A stretch of DNA of 64,000 bases, taken from a virus. A model generated the notes under the pieces. The model worked only from the letters and a program-made list of their open reading frames with translations. It did not search any database and was not told where the DNA came from. This document shows, one piece after another, positions 47,541-55,529 of this stretch; position 1 is the first letter of the stretch; each line of letters starts with the position of its first letter. The translations under genes were made by a program, and so were the position numbers. The DNA is taken from positions 1-64,000 of IMG/VR virus record IMGVR_UViG_3300043436_001870; one strand, given 5' to 3'.

Positions 47541-48518
47541 ATGAGCAGAAAGCTTCAAGCCAATACAACAAAGGACTTTCTAAAGAATGTTCCTTTACCA
47601 ACACATGGAGGTAGATATACTCCAATCAGTCACACATCTATTATTGATCAATCTTTAAATGAACTTGCTGCCAACAATCTTGAAGTAAAAGCTGAACTGT
47701 ATAGATCAACTCTTACTGGTAATATTGCCAATGGCATTGTTCTGGTTGATCACGGATCAGAGCTGGATATGAAGATGGTTCTTGCCTGGGGTAATTCCTA
47801 TGACAAGTCAACCAAGTTTACATGTGGTATTGGTGCCTATATAATGAGCACCAAGACTTTCATATTTGCTGGAAATCTATCCAACTTTATCAGGAAGCAT
47901 ACAGGTAAGGCAGACCAGGAAGCTATTGAGAAAATCAAAGAACAGATTTCTAATGCAGATCAGTACTATGATATACTTGTAGAGACCAAGAAGAAACTTG
48001 AGGTAATCAATCTTACAGAAAGACAGATTGCTCATGCTATTGGTGTACTTCTAGTTGAGAAGCAGGCTTTAACCAAAGAGCAAGTTGGTGGTATCTTTGA
48101 TATGATCAAGACTAAGCAAGTTCTTTTTGTTGGGCTTAACTATAATAATGCATGGAATGTTTACAACATCTTTGCTAAGTACTTGAGAGAATCACATCCT
48201 AAGGTATGGTTCCAATCTCAGTTTGAGGTGCACAGATACTTCATGCATGAAATAGTAAAACAGGTTGTCCCTGTTGCTGTTAAGGAAGATGTTGATGTTA
48301 TTAGTTCTGATGTTCCTGAGGTTCCTACTAATCAGTTGAATCTGTTTGATGCAATAGCAGAGGCGGAAAAAGAGCAGGAGCCGGAAGAGTGTCCGGAGCC
48401 AGAGGAAGAAACAACAATAAATTCCCTACAAGAAGAGGAAGAAATAGTTGGAGATTCAGATGAATTTGTTACTTTTGATACTGGTTCAGACAGTGGTTTT
48501 GAATTACCTGAACTATAA
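47541..48518 (+). CDS. PolB-linked protein with clamp motif, 325 aa
   Basis: Starts one base after the PolB stop. The N-terminal 240 residues are a globular domain (HGGRYTPISHTSIIDQSLNE, GIGAYIMSTKTFIFAG) that faintly resembles DUF932 proteins. Near 264 is TNQLNLFD, a clamp-binding motif, followed by a Glu-rich region and an ending FELPEL. Pairing with PolB and the shared clamp motif point to a replication accessory role. Not identified further. Confidence 0.7.
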   Translation: MSRKLQANTTKDFLKNVPLPTHGGRYTPISHTSIIDQSLNELAANNLEVKAELYRSTLTGNIANGIVLVDHGSELDMKMVLAWGNSYDKSTKFTCGIGAYIMSTKTFIFAGNLSNFIRKHTGKADQEAIEKIKEQISNADQYYDILVETKKKLEVINLTERQIAHAIGVLLVEKQALTKEQVGGIFDMIKTKQVLFVGLNYNNAWNVYNIFAKYLRESHPKVWFQSQFEVHRYFMHEIVKQVVPVAVKEDVDVISSDVPEVPTNQLNLFDAIAEAEKEQEPEECPEPEEETTINSLQEEEEIVGDSDEFVTFDTGSDSGFELPEL

Positions 48519-48537
48519 ATTTAGTTGTTTGAGGTAT

Positions 48538-48563
48538 GAGGGGGAGAAATCCCCCTTTACTTT
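48538..48563 (+). terminator. Rho-independent terminator inside the operon
   Basis: Stem GGGGG/CCCCC (48540-48544 with 48551-48555), loop AGAAAT, then TTTACTTT. It follows the clamp-motif gene and precedes the next start at 48578, so downstream genes likely depend on read-through. Confidence 0.8.
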
Positions 48564-48577
48564 CTAAATCCCTAACT

Positions 48578-48931
48578 ATGGAAAGACATGAATTTGTAAA
48601 GATTGCAGAGGATACCTTATCCCAAATCAATGAGGTCATTGCAAAAAAAGGTAAAGAGTATTCTACTGGTGATGCCTTCTCTAATTTTAAGGATGCTGCA
48701 GGTGGTCTAAGCTTTCATAATAAACCAGAGATGGTTGCTTGGGAGTTTGCTACTAAGCACTTCCAGTCTATTAAAGATATCATCTCAGGAAAAGTCCCTG
48801 CAGATCAAGCTGTGATAGATGAGAAGATTGGAGATGCCATTGTGTATCTTCTACTAATCAAAGGTATGATGTCTGAAAAGATTCATAACATTGAAGAGGT
48901 TCGTATTAGATATGAACTTACACGTGATTAA
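48578..48931 (+). CDS. Nmad1/MazG-like nucleotide protein, 117 aa
   Basis: I start at ATG 48578 (MERHEFVKIAEDT); the longer frame begins inside the terminator stem. The sequence KKGKEYSTGDAFSNFKDAAG and DEKIGDAIVYLLLIKGMM fits the all-alpha Nmad1/DUF1599-type domain, linked to modified nucleotides or nucleotide hydrolysis. It precedes a MazG-like gene. Confidence 0.65.
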   Translation: MERHEFVKIAEDTLSQINEVIAKKGKEYSTGDAFSNFKDAAGGLSFHNKPEMVAWEFATKHFQSIKDIISGKVPADQAVIDEKIGDAIVYLLLIKGMMSEKIHNIEEVRIRYELTRD

Positions 48932-48946
48932 TTTCTAAACCTGTAT

Positions 48947-49330
48947 ATGAAGCAATATGTAAATATGGTGGGAGAATTCCACCAGGTCTTTGACCAAAAG
49001 GATGCTACTAAACCAACACTGGTACCTAAGAACCTTGGCAAGCTAAGATACTCTCTCCTGTTAGAGGAGAATAAAGAATATCTGGAAGCTGTTGAGAAAG
49101 AGGATCTTGTAGAGATTGCTGATGCCTTAGGTGATCAGCTTTACATTATCTATGGTACTATATTAAAACACGGTCTTCAAGATAAAATTGAGGACGTATT
49201 CAAAGAAATTCATCGGTCCAATATGAGTAAACTGGGTGCAGATGGTAGACCCATCTACAGAGAGGATGGTAAAATACTCAAGGGTCCCGGTTATACAAGA
49301 CCAGACATTGCTTCAATAATCAATAAATAA
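48947..49330 (+). CDS. MazG-like pyrophosphohydrolase, 127 aa
   Basis: The all-alpha NTP pyrophosphohydrolase metal motif is seen as LLEENKEYLEA followed by EIADALGDQLYI (E-x3-E then D-x3-D). These enzymes cut (d)NTPs to monophosphate and pyrophosphate, cleaning or shaping pools. Usual length. Works beside the Nmad1-like gene. Confidence 0.8.
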   Translation: MKQYVNMVGEFHQVFDQKDATKPTLVPKNLGKLRYSLLLEENKEYLEAVEKEDLVEIADALGDQLYIIYGTILKHGLQDKIEDVFKEIHRSNMSKLGADGRPIYREDGKILKGPGYTRPDIASIINK

Positions 49331-49337
49331 ATAAAAC

Positions 49338-49580
49338 ATGGAAGCTTCAAGACCAATGACATTTGGTGAAATGTTGGTGGGCATTACATTTAACCCATCA
49401 CAGGATGATAAAGTAGCAAAAGCAAAACAGCTCTGTGCTGAATTAGCTGATCTACTTAATGATCATAATGAAAGCAGAGGAGAGAAGTCTCAAGATTCTC
49501 AAAGACTGTTCTCCCATGCAGTAGGAGAAATCCTTAATGCTCAAATGAATGTAGTTAAGGTTCTTACTTACAAGTACTAA
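49338..49580 (+). CDS. Hypothetical protein, 80 aa
   Basis: Small helical protein (GEMLVGITFN; AKQLCAELADLLNDHNESRG) resembling the Acb2-like or DUF7681-type phage helical proteins (Acb2-like proteins sequester cyclic nucleotides), though this is a weak impression. Last plus-strand gene before the terminator. Worth a structural check. Confidence 0.6.
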   Translation: MEASRPMTFGEMLVGITFNPSQDDKVAKAKQLCAELADLLNDHNESRGEKSQDSQRLFSHAVGEILNAQMNVVKVLTYKY

Positions 49581-49633
49581 GTAGTCGGTCTCCCACACTC
49601 TGTAAGACTCTTAGATAAATTAAGGGGAAAGAG

Positions 49634-49665
49634 AACCCCGGTGTAATTGCCGGGGTTTTTCTTTT
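49634..49665. terminator. Bidirectional terminator between converging units
   Basis: An 8-bp stem AACCCCGG/CCGGGGTT (49634-49641 with 49650-49657), loop TGTAATTG, then T-runs on the plus strand; A-rich bases upstream give a weaker T-run on the minus strand. It separates the rightward replication genes from the leftward giant genes. Confidence 0.85.
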
Positions 49666-49804
49666 ATCCTTGTCCTCTGTTCAGTTTCTTGTAAAGCTTA
49701 CTAGACTTCAGCTTACTGAACTTGGTTTTTGCCTGCACTCCAGGACGTTTTTTTTTACTTCCTTTTGGTGCATAGTTGTTTTTTGATGTTACTGTCTTTG
49801 CCAT
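49664..49804 (-). CDS. Small basic protein, 46 aa
   Basis: The ATG at 49804 lies 5 nt after the zincin gene stop. The product is very basic (KGSKKKRPGVQAKTK, SKLKSSKLYKKLNRGQG); the ending GQG with R/K-P-G inside is a pattern seen in small phage proteins. Likely a nucleic-acid or virion-associated protein; last gene of the leftward giant-gene unit. Confidence 0.65.
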   Translation of the reverse strand: MAKTVTSKNNYAPKGSKKKRPGVQAKTKFSKLKSSKLYKKLNRGQG

Positions 49805-49808
49805 TCTA

Positions 49809-52800
49809 TTATCTCCAATTTTGTGCTTTTACAAAGTTAGTTACTGCCATTGCAGGATCCAAAGATTTACCTGTTGCTCCAAATGATCTAGCTAAATATG
49901 TTAAGGGTTTATACCCTTCAATCGGATTATCAGTGCCTCCTTCCTGCATCCATACATATGGTCCTTCACGTTGATCAAAGTAGGCCTTTGAATCATCAGT
50001 ACCAAAAAGACTATGCATAGCACTTGTAGTTAAGCCTCCTATGATTTTCCCATAGTTGTCAAATGTATTGTGCATTGCAACTGAGTCAAACTTTAACATC
50101 TCTAGATAGTTACCACCAGTTAACCATTGTTGTTGTTCATTTTTTAAACCCATAGCCATCATCAATGCATGGTTAGATAACCAACCCATAAACTTAAAAT
50201 CTGTTTCAGTTTCTGATGTGCCTATGAATGGTAATGGTCCAGACTTCTTACGGAGTTTTTCAAACTTATCTGGATCATCATAATCAAATCCAAATATCAT
50301 TGATATTGATAATACAAGTAATGCTAAGCTTCCTACATCAACTAGTGATTTAATCACAGCAATTTTTTCAGAATCTGTTCTAGATCTATAGTAGTCACTA
50401 CCTTGTCTGATACTTCTTACAAGAAGTCTTAATGACTCAACGTGGTAACCCATTACTGTATCTCCTACTGCTGCATCAAATCTATATTGAGGATCTCTCC
50501 ATGAACCTCTAAACTGGAATCGATTTAAGAACATTCTTACAAACCATCTCTTGAATGCAATGATCCATTTGAATAGTAAGTATCTATCAGCATCAGCATA
50601 GTCAAACTTAGCAAATGAACCGGCCAGGTTATTTGTTACACCCTGTACCTTATTCTTAAATGCTTTGAATTTTTCTCCACCAACTCCCCATTCAGGATCT
50701 ACTCCTTCTTTAATTCTTATCTGACCATCTACAGTTTCCCATGCATCCATGTAGGGAATTCTTTCTGTTCTACCATTTACAGTTCTTTCTACGGTTTGAT
50801 GATACATCATGGCACCAAAGATTGAAACTGTTGAGTTTAATTCTGTCCATTTTCTAAAGCTAGTCATCCAACTCAAACCACCAAGGGCATCCTGTGCAAA
50901 GGATCTTGACATCTGCTCACCAAACTTTTCCTCAAATCTTCCCTGATATGCATCAAAGACCATGATCAATTGTTCATTATGAGTCTTTGGTTTACCTGTA
51001 TATAAGTTCATGCTGAGATCCATTGCTGCATTTGTTGCCCACAATTGACCTTTACCATAGTTAGCAGTATTAAAGTATCTACCTCCTGCTGCTTCAATCA
51101 TAGATTGAATTCTTAATGAGAAGTCATTCTTTAATGCTGATGGAATGTCTAATGCAAAATAACCAAAAGCAGAATACTTCATGATCTGCTGTGCTGTTTT
51201 TGTTACCCATCTTGCATCATTATCATTACCAAGAGCACCCTTTGCCATCACACCTTCAAATTCTCTTTCAATAAAGTTGTCTATAGCTCTTTGTCTTACT
51301 GATTTATCCTTCTGTTCCTGTTGCCAAAGAGCCTTCTGTTTAATATTATTAGCAATGTTTCTTGCTTTTATTTGGCTATTAGATATACCTTTCTGAATGT
51401 TTACATAGTTAGATGGATCATGTAGTACAGACTGTAAAGCTCGGGCCATTGGATTCATCTCAATCAGAGCTCTTTGTTTTTCAGCTGACAACATATATCT
51501 AAGCATACCTCCTACAACATCCAATGATACATCACTTACACCTAAGTCGGACAAACCATGAATAGGAATACCTGCATACTGATCATCATATAAATCTCCA
51601 TCCATAATCATTGATTGCTCTTCATAATTGAAGCCACGATCAAAGTCATCTGATGAACCTTTAAATAAATTTCTGACATTCCTCCACCATCCAGATATAG
51701 GATTTTCTGGTTTCTTATCTGCATTTAGGAAGTTCAGATTTCTTTCATAGTTACTAGTCATGAATCTTGGAATGTCCAAGAATAATTTAGATTGACTAGG
51801 ACTTCCCTCTTGAAATCTTAAATGATATTTAGAGAGAGCAAGAATAGCATCATAAAGAGGCTTATCATTCTTCTTAATATCAAAGAACTGTTGATTGATG
51901 AATCTATTATCAGGAGCATCAAGACGTGGTAAGTGTCTACCATAATTATCTACAGTAGCCAATGTAGGATCACCTTGTTCTAATGCCTCAAGCATTGTTA
52001 CTTCCTTTACAATATACTCATCCTTTACAATACGTTTGGTATACTGCTGTGAAGGAACACCAAGAACTGTTTCAGTTTCACCCTTAGAATTAGTAAATGT
52101 AAATGTCTCATAGTGTTTAGCATTGCTAGGTCTTGTGACATTCCATGCTCTTACTCTTGAGATCTTTGTTGTAGGTGCCCCTGTTTTATCTCGGGTCTGC
52201 TTCATTGTATGGTTTTCATCAAACCATGCCTTTACTTCAGGATATTTTGAGATAACTGTGTTATAGAATGTTGGATCAAGAATTTTATCTGCATTATCTG
52301 GAGTAATATCCTTAGAACCAATTGTATCTATAAGAGTTTTAATAGGAATAAGACTAAATATTGAATTGGCTGTATCAAGATAATAAACTGTAGGAACAGA
52401 CTGTCTCAATTCTGAGAGCTCGTTGTATAGTTCCATGATTCTTTGCTTGTCTGCCTTTGACAAACCATACAAGGATCTCTTATCCATAAGACTACTAAAT
52501 CTTGAAGACTCAAATTGATCTAGTCCTCTTGTAGATTTGATTTCAAATAAATCATTTAATTCCTGCTGCTCTAATTTAGTGAGACCGGTGATACCTATAA
52601 GAGCATCCTTAGCCTTTTCAATCTTCTCCTCAACAGCTTTAATTGCAGCAATGTTGTTTACACTCATTGCTGTACCATCTGGCTGCATATCCTCATCTCT
52701 ATAAGGATTAAGGAGCTGTCTCATTTCTTCATACAACTCATCAATCTTAATAGTAGCAGCAACAGTTGCAGGGAGTTTAGCTTTGATAGCATTGATCTCA

Positions 52801-55529
52801 TCCACTATTCTCTGCTGTTCTTGGTAGTAACTTTCCTTCAGTTGAATTCTTGTATTCTTTGCTATCCACTGAAGTCTGAGTTTATCCTTTACTTGTTGAG
52901 GATAGTTCTTTCTGCTAAGCTCATCCTCATATCTTGTAAGGGCATCTGTAAACAAGGTAGGCATGACCTCTGATGTATAGAAGTCCTTTGAGGCTTCTCT
53001 AAACTCTCTCAGTCTCTGTGCTATTGCAATTTCCTCAGGGCTCTTTAGTTGACCGGCTGCATTAAAATTTGAATGCATTAGTCTATACTCCTTCCATAAT
53101 ACATCAAGACCTTCAGTTACGGCCTTGTTTTCTTCCTCACTGTTTCTATCTACAGTAGTACTAAGGTTTTGAATTCTAGCAAGCAAATCTTTTCTTCTTG
53201 CCTCAGCTATAGGACCAACTGTATCATTATCATCCTTCTTAAATATTTTATATCTTTCATAATACTCTTTTACAAAAGGAGTATGAAAGTATGTTCTCAT
53301 GAAAATATCCTTCTCTAACTTGAGACGGATTGCTTCTGAGTCATCACCTGTTTGCTGAGCTTTTAATACGGCATCTTCAATGTCTTTGTCCATCTTAGCT
53401 GTTGCAGCTCTATAATCCTTGTAAGGATTGATGATGGTTCTCACTTCTTTGTCACTTGTAGTGCCACTTGCATCTCTTGCTGGTCTGCGATCAACAAATG
53501 TAATCTTTGCACCAAATGCTGCTGGATTGCTTTGATTGTATCCTGCTCTATCAAGTATTGGTTTTACATCACTAATAAAAGCATTACCTCTACTCTGTGC
53601 AGTAGTCATGACATCAGTTACTCTGTTCTTTACCCACATTGCAAATCCAAATACAATTGGATCCTGGTTATAAATGTAACCTTCCAAGAATGAATTTAAA
53701 GCACTGGCATCACCAATGTTACCCTGCATCAAATAATCAATTTTCTCTTCAGAGAGATATGCTCCTTTCTTAAAGGAGATTCTCTTAAGCTTCTCATAGT
53801 TCTCAGCAGCTACACCAGTAAGCTTTTCTCCTTTTTCAATTCTTTCTTTAAATGACAAGAATGCTTTTAGCTGATCTGGTTCAAGACCCCAGTAATCTTT
53901 CATACGGAGAAGTCTAGTTTGTTCAGATAAACCAAGTTTGTCTATATCTTGCATCAACTTCTTGTACTTATCATCAATGTACTGCTGCATTGGTTTCAAC
54001 TGAGTTTTAATTAACTCACTTGTACCATTGAAATATACCTTTCTTGTAGAGATCTTAGCTGTATCTATCTGACCCTTGATATTCTCTACCAATTCAAAAA
54101 TAGGATTCTCTGCCTCAATGTATCCATCTTGTTGAGCCTGTGCAAGAGTTTCCTTGAAATTATCAATGAAATTTTCCCATCCATTAAGAACATCATTGAA
54201 GTAGAATACAGTAGCAATATTATCCTTAGAATTTGGATCCTTTACAAGCCCAGTAATAGCACGGTTCATTTTAGTAGCCATACTTAATAGTCTGTCCAAA
54301 CTCTGAACAAATGCTGTAGTGTGACTTTGTGCAGTACGTATCTCCTGCATTATTTTGTCAATCTCCTGGGTTATAAAAGTAGTTGCATCCTGAAATGGTG
54401 TAAGGTTTCTTTTAATTTCCTCAAGGTCATTTCTATTATACTTATCTTTGATAATCTCAGCAGCAGCTGCATAGTCCTTGTTCTTTTGAATAAGACCTAA
54501 GTACTTATTCATTACAACATACATCTCATTAGTAGACTCAATGAGTGCATTCTTTGGTAAGTTATCTAACCCCTGTATTACTTCTTGTAGGTCAGTATAG
54601 TATTTGACTACATCTTCTTCAGACACAGCATCTAGATCAAGAATAAACTTGTCTAGAACAAGCATGTCTGCTAGTTGATCTAATGTGGTGTCTACACTTA
54701 ACTTCTCAATGGTAATCTTTTCCTCCTTGCCAAAAATCTTTCTTAAGATTTGGCGGATTGCATATAGAATATCAGAGATGAACTTATTAAAGGCACTGTC
54801 TTTCTTCTCTACTGCAGCTTCAGTAAGAGCCATTACTAATAGCTCTTCCATAATAACAGGATCGTCCTCTGCTAATTCAGGGTAAGCTTGTTTAGCTGCC
54901 TCAAGAAGTTTTGGACCCATTGATGTCTGAAGTACCTGGCTAACCAGTTTATCAAACAATGGTTTATTAGATAACTGAATTGCTCTAATTACAGGGTGAG
55001 CAAACTCGTGGAATGCAGTCTTCTCTGTAATCAAATTAGGAATTACATATACTCTCCCCTGAAAGAAGAATGCTGGCTGACCTTTCCATGGATTGGCAGA
55101 ACCTGCTGTAATTTCTGCAGCTGTCTCTGCTGTAATAACATCATAAGGAATACTTGTACTCTGACTTAAAGCAAAAAGAAACTGAGTCATTCTTGCTGTT
55201 ACCTTAAGACTACCCTGTGACTTTGCATCAAGAGTAATAGGATTAACAATTGTACTGTATGCTGGATCTGTATTTATTGATGTTTGAAATCCATTATACA
55301 TAGCACCAAGTGGTACATTCTTTAATCCCGGAGCATGAATTGCTAATGTCTCAAGCATGTCATTAAACTGCTCAATTGTAGGAATCTCTATATCCTCACC
55401 AGCTTGTTTGTTCTGGTTAATTGTAAGATATGCACGTTTTACTTCCTGCTCTGCTATTTCAGCAAGACCAATTGATTTAGCATATTCAATAAGGGGATCA
55501 AGCACCCCAGGCATAGGACAAGCTACCAT
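49809..55529 (-). CDS. Giant virion protein with zincin domain, 1906 aa
   Basis: Near residue 173 is TAFHEFAHPVI, an HExxH zinc-protease motif, with a following EELLVMAL segment that may give the third ligand. The middle is long helical and coiled-coil stretches. Near 1735 is one strong membrane-like segment (SLVDVGSLALLVLSISMIFG). Large internal virion proteins with such domains are ejected with DNA in crAss-like phages. It starts right at the RNA polymerase stop. A role in crossing the host envelope is inference. Confidence 0.8.
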   Translation of the reverse strand: MVACPMPGVLDPLIEYAKSIGLAEIAEQEVKRAYLTINQNKQAGEDIEIPTIEQFNDMLETLAIHAPGLKNVPLGAMYNGFQTSINTDPAYSTIVNPITLDAKSQGSLKVTARMTQFLFALSQSTSIPYDVITAETAAEITAGSANPWKGQPAFFFQGRVYVIPNLITEKTAFHEFAHPVIRAIQLSNKPLFDKLVSQVLQTSMGPKLLEAAKQAYPELAEDDPVIMEELLVMALTEAAVEKKDSAFNKFISDILYAIRQILRKIFGKEEKITIEKLSVDTTLDQLADMLVLDKFILDLDAVSEEDVVKYYTDLQEVIQGLDNLPKNALIESTNEMYVVMNKYLGLIQKNKDYAAAAEIIKDKYNRNDLEEIKRNLTPFQDATTFITQEIDKIMQEIRTAQSHTTAFVQSLDRLLSMATKMNRAITGLVKDPNSKDNIATVFYFNDVLNGWENFIDNFKETLAQAQQDGYIEAENPIFELVENIKGQIDTAKISTRKVYFNGTSELIKTQLKPMQQYIDDKYKKLMQDIDKLGLSEQTRLLRMKDYWGLEPDQLKAFLSFKERIEKGEKLTGVAAENYEKLKRISFKKGAYLSEEKIDYLMQGNIGDASALNSFLEGYIYNQDPIVFGFAMWVKNRVTDVMTTAQSRGNAFISDVKPILDRAGYNQSNPAAFGAKITFVDRRPARDASGTTSDKEVRTIINPYKDYRAATAKMDKDIEDAVLKAQQTGDDSEAIRLKLEKDIFMRTYFHTPFVKEYYERYKIFKKDDNDTVGPIAEARRKDLLARIQNLSTTVDRNSEEENKAVTEGLDVLWKEYRLMHSNFNAAGQLKSPEEIAIAQRLREFREASKDFYTSEVMPTLFTDALTRYEDELSRKNYPQQVKDKLRLQWIAKNTRIQLKESYYQEQQRIVDEINAIKAKLPATVAATIKIDELYEEMRQLLNPYRDEDMQPDGTAMSVNNIAAIKAVEEKIEKAKDALIGITGLTKLEQQELNDLFEIKSTRGLDQFESSRFSSLMDKRSLYGLSKADKQRIMELYNELSELRQSVPTVYYLDTANSIFSLIPIKTLIDTIGSKDITPDNADKILDPTFYNTVISKYPEVKAWFDENHTMKQTRDKTGAPTTKISRVRAWNVTRPSNAKHYETFTFTNSKGETETVLGVPSQQYTKRIVKDEYIVKEVTMLEALEQGDPTLATVDNYGRHLPRLDAPDNRFINQQFFDIKKNDKPLYDAILALSKYHLRFQEGSPSQSKLFLDIPRFMTSNYERNLNFLNADKKPENPISGWWRNVRNLFKGSSDDFDRGFNYEEQSMIMDGDLYDDQYAGIPIHGLSDLGVSDVSLDVVGGMLRYMLSAEKQRALIEMNPMARALQSVLHDPSNYVNIQKGISNSQIKARNIANNIKQKALWQQEQKDKSVRQRAIDNFIEREFEGVMAKGALGNDNDARWVTKTAQQIMKYSAFGYFALDIPSALKNDFSLRIQSMIEAAGGRYFNTANYGKGQLWATNAAMDLSMNLYTGKPKTHNEQLIMVFDAYQGRFEEKFGEQMSRSFAQDALGGLSWMTSFRKWTELNSTVSIFGAMMYHQTVERTVNGRTERIPYMDAWETVDGQIRIKEGVDPEWGVGGEKFKAFKNKVQGVTNNLAGSFAKFDYADADRYLLFKWIIAFKRWFVRMFLNRFQFRGSWRDPQYRFDAAVGDTVMGYHVESLRLLVRSIRQGSDYYRSRTDSEKIAVIKSLVDVGSLALLVLSISMIFGFDYDDPDKFEKLRKKSGPLPFIGTSETETDFKFMGWLSNHALMMAMGLKNEQQQWLTGGNYLEMLKFDSVAMHNTFDNYGKIIGGLTTSAMHSLFGTDDSKAYFDQREGPYVWMQEGGTDNPIEGYKPLTYLARSFGATGKSLDPAMAVTNFVKAQNWR

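Noticed and set aside
48536-48577. Upstream extension of the Nmad1-like gene to an ATG at 48536
   Set aside because: That start lies in the stem of a G5/C5 terminator; the ATG at 48578 gives the natural N-terminus.
10924-49580. Alternative genetic code with TAG read as an amino acid, as in some crAss-like phages
   Set aside because: TAG ends several genes cleanly (11331, 12433, 17742), and TAG is not found in frame in conserved proteins.
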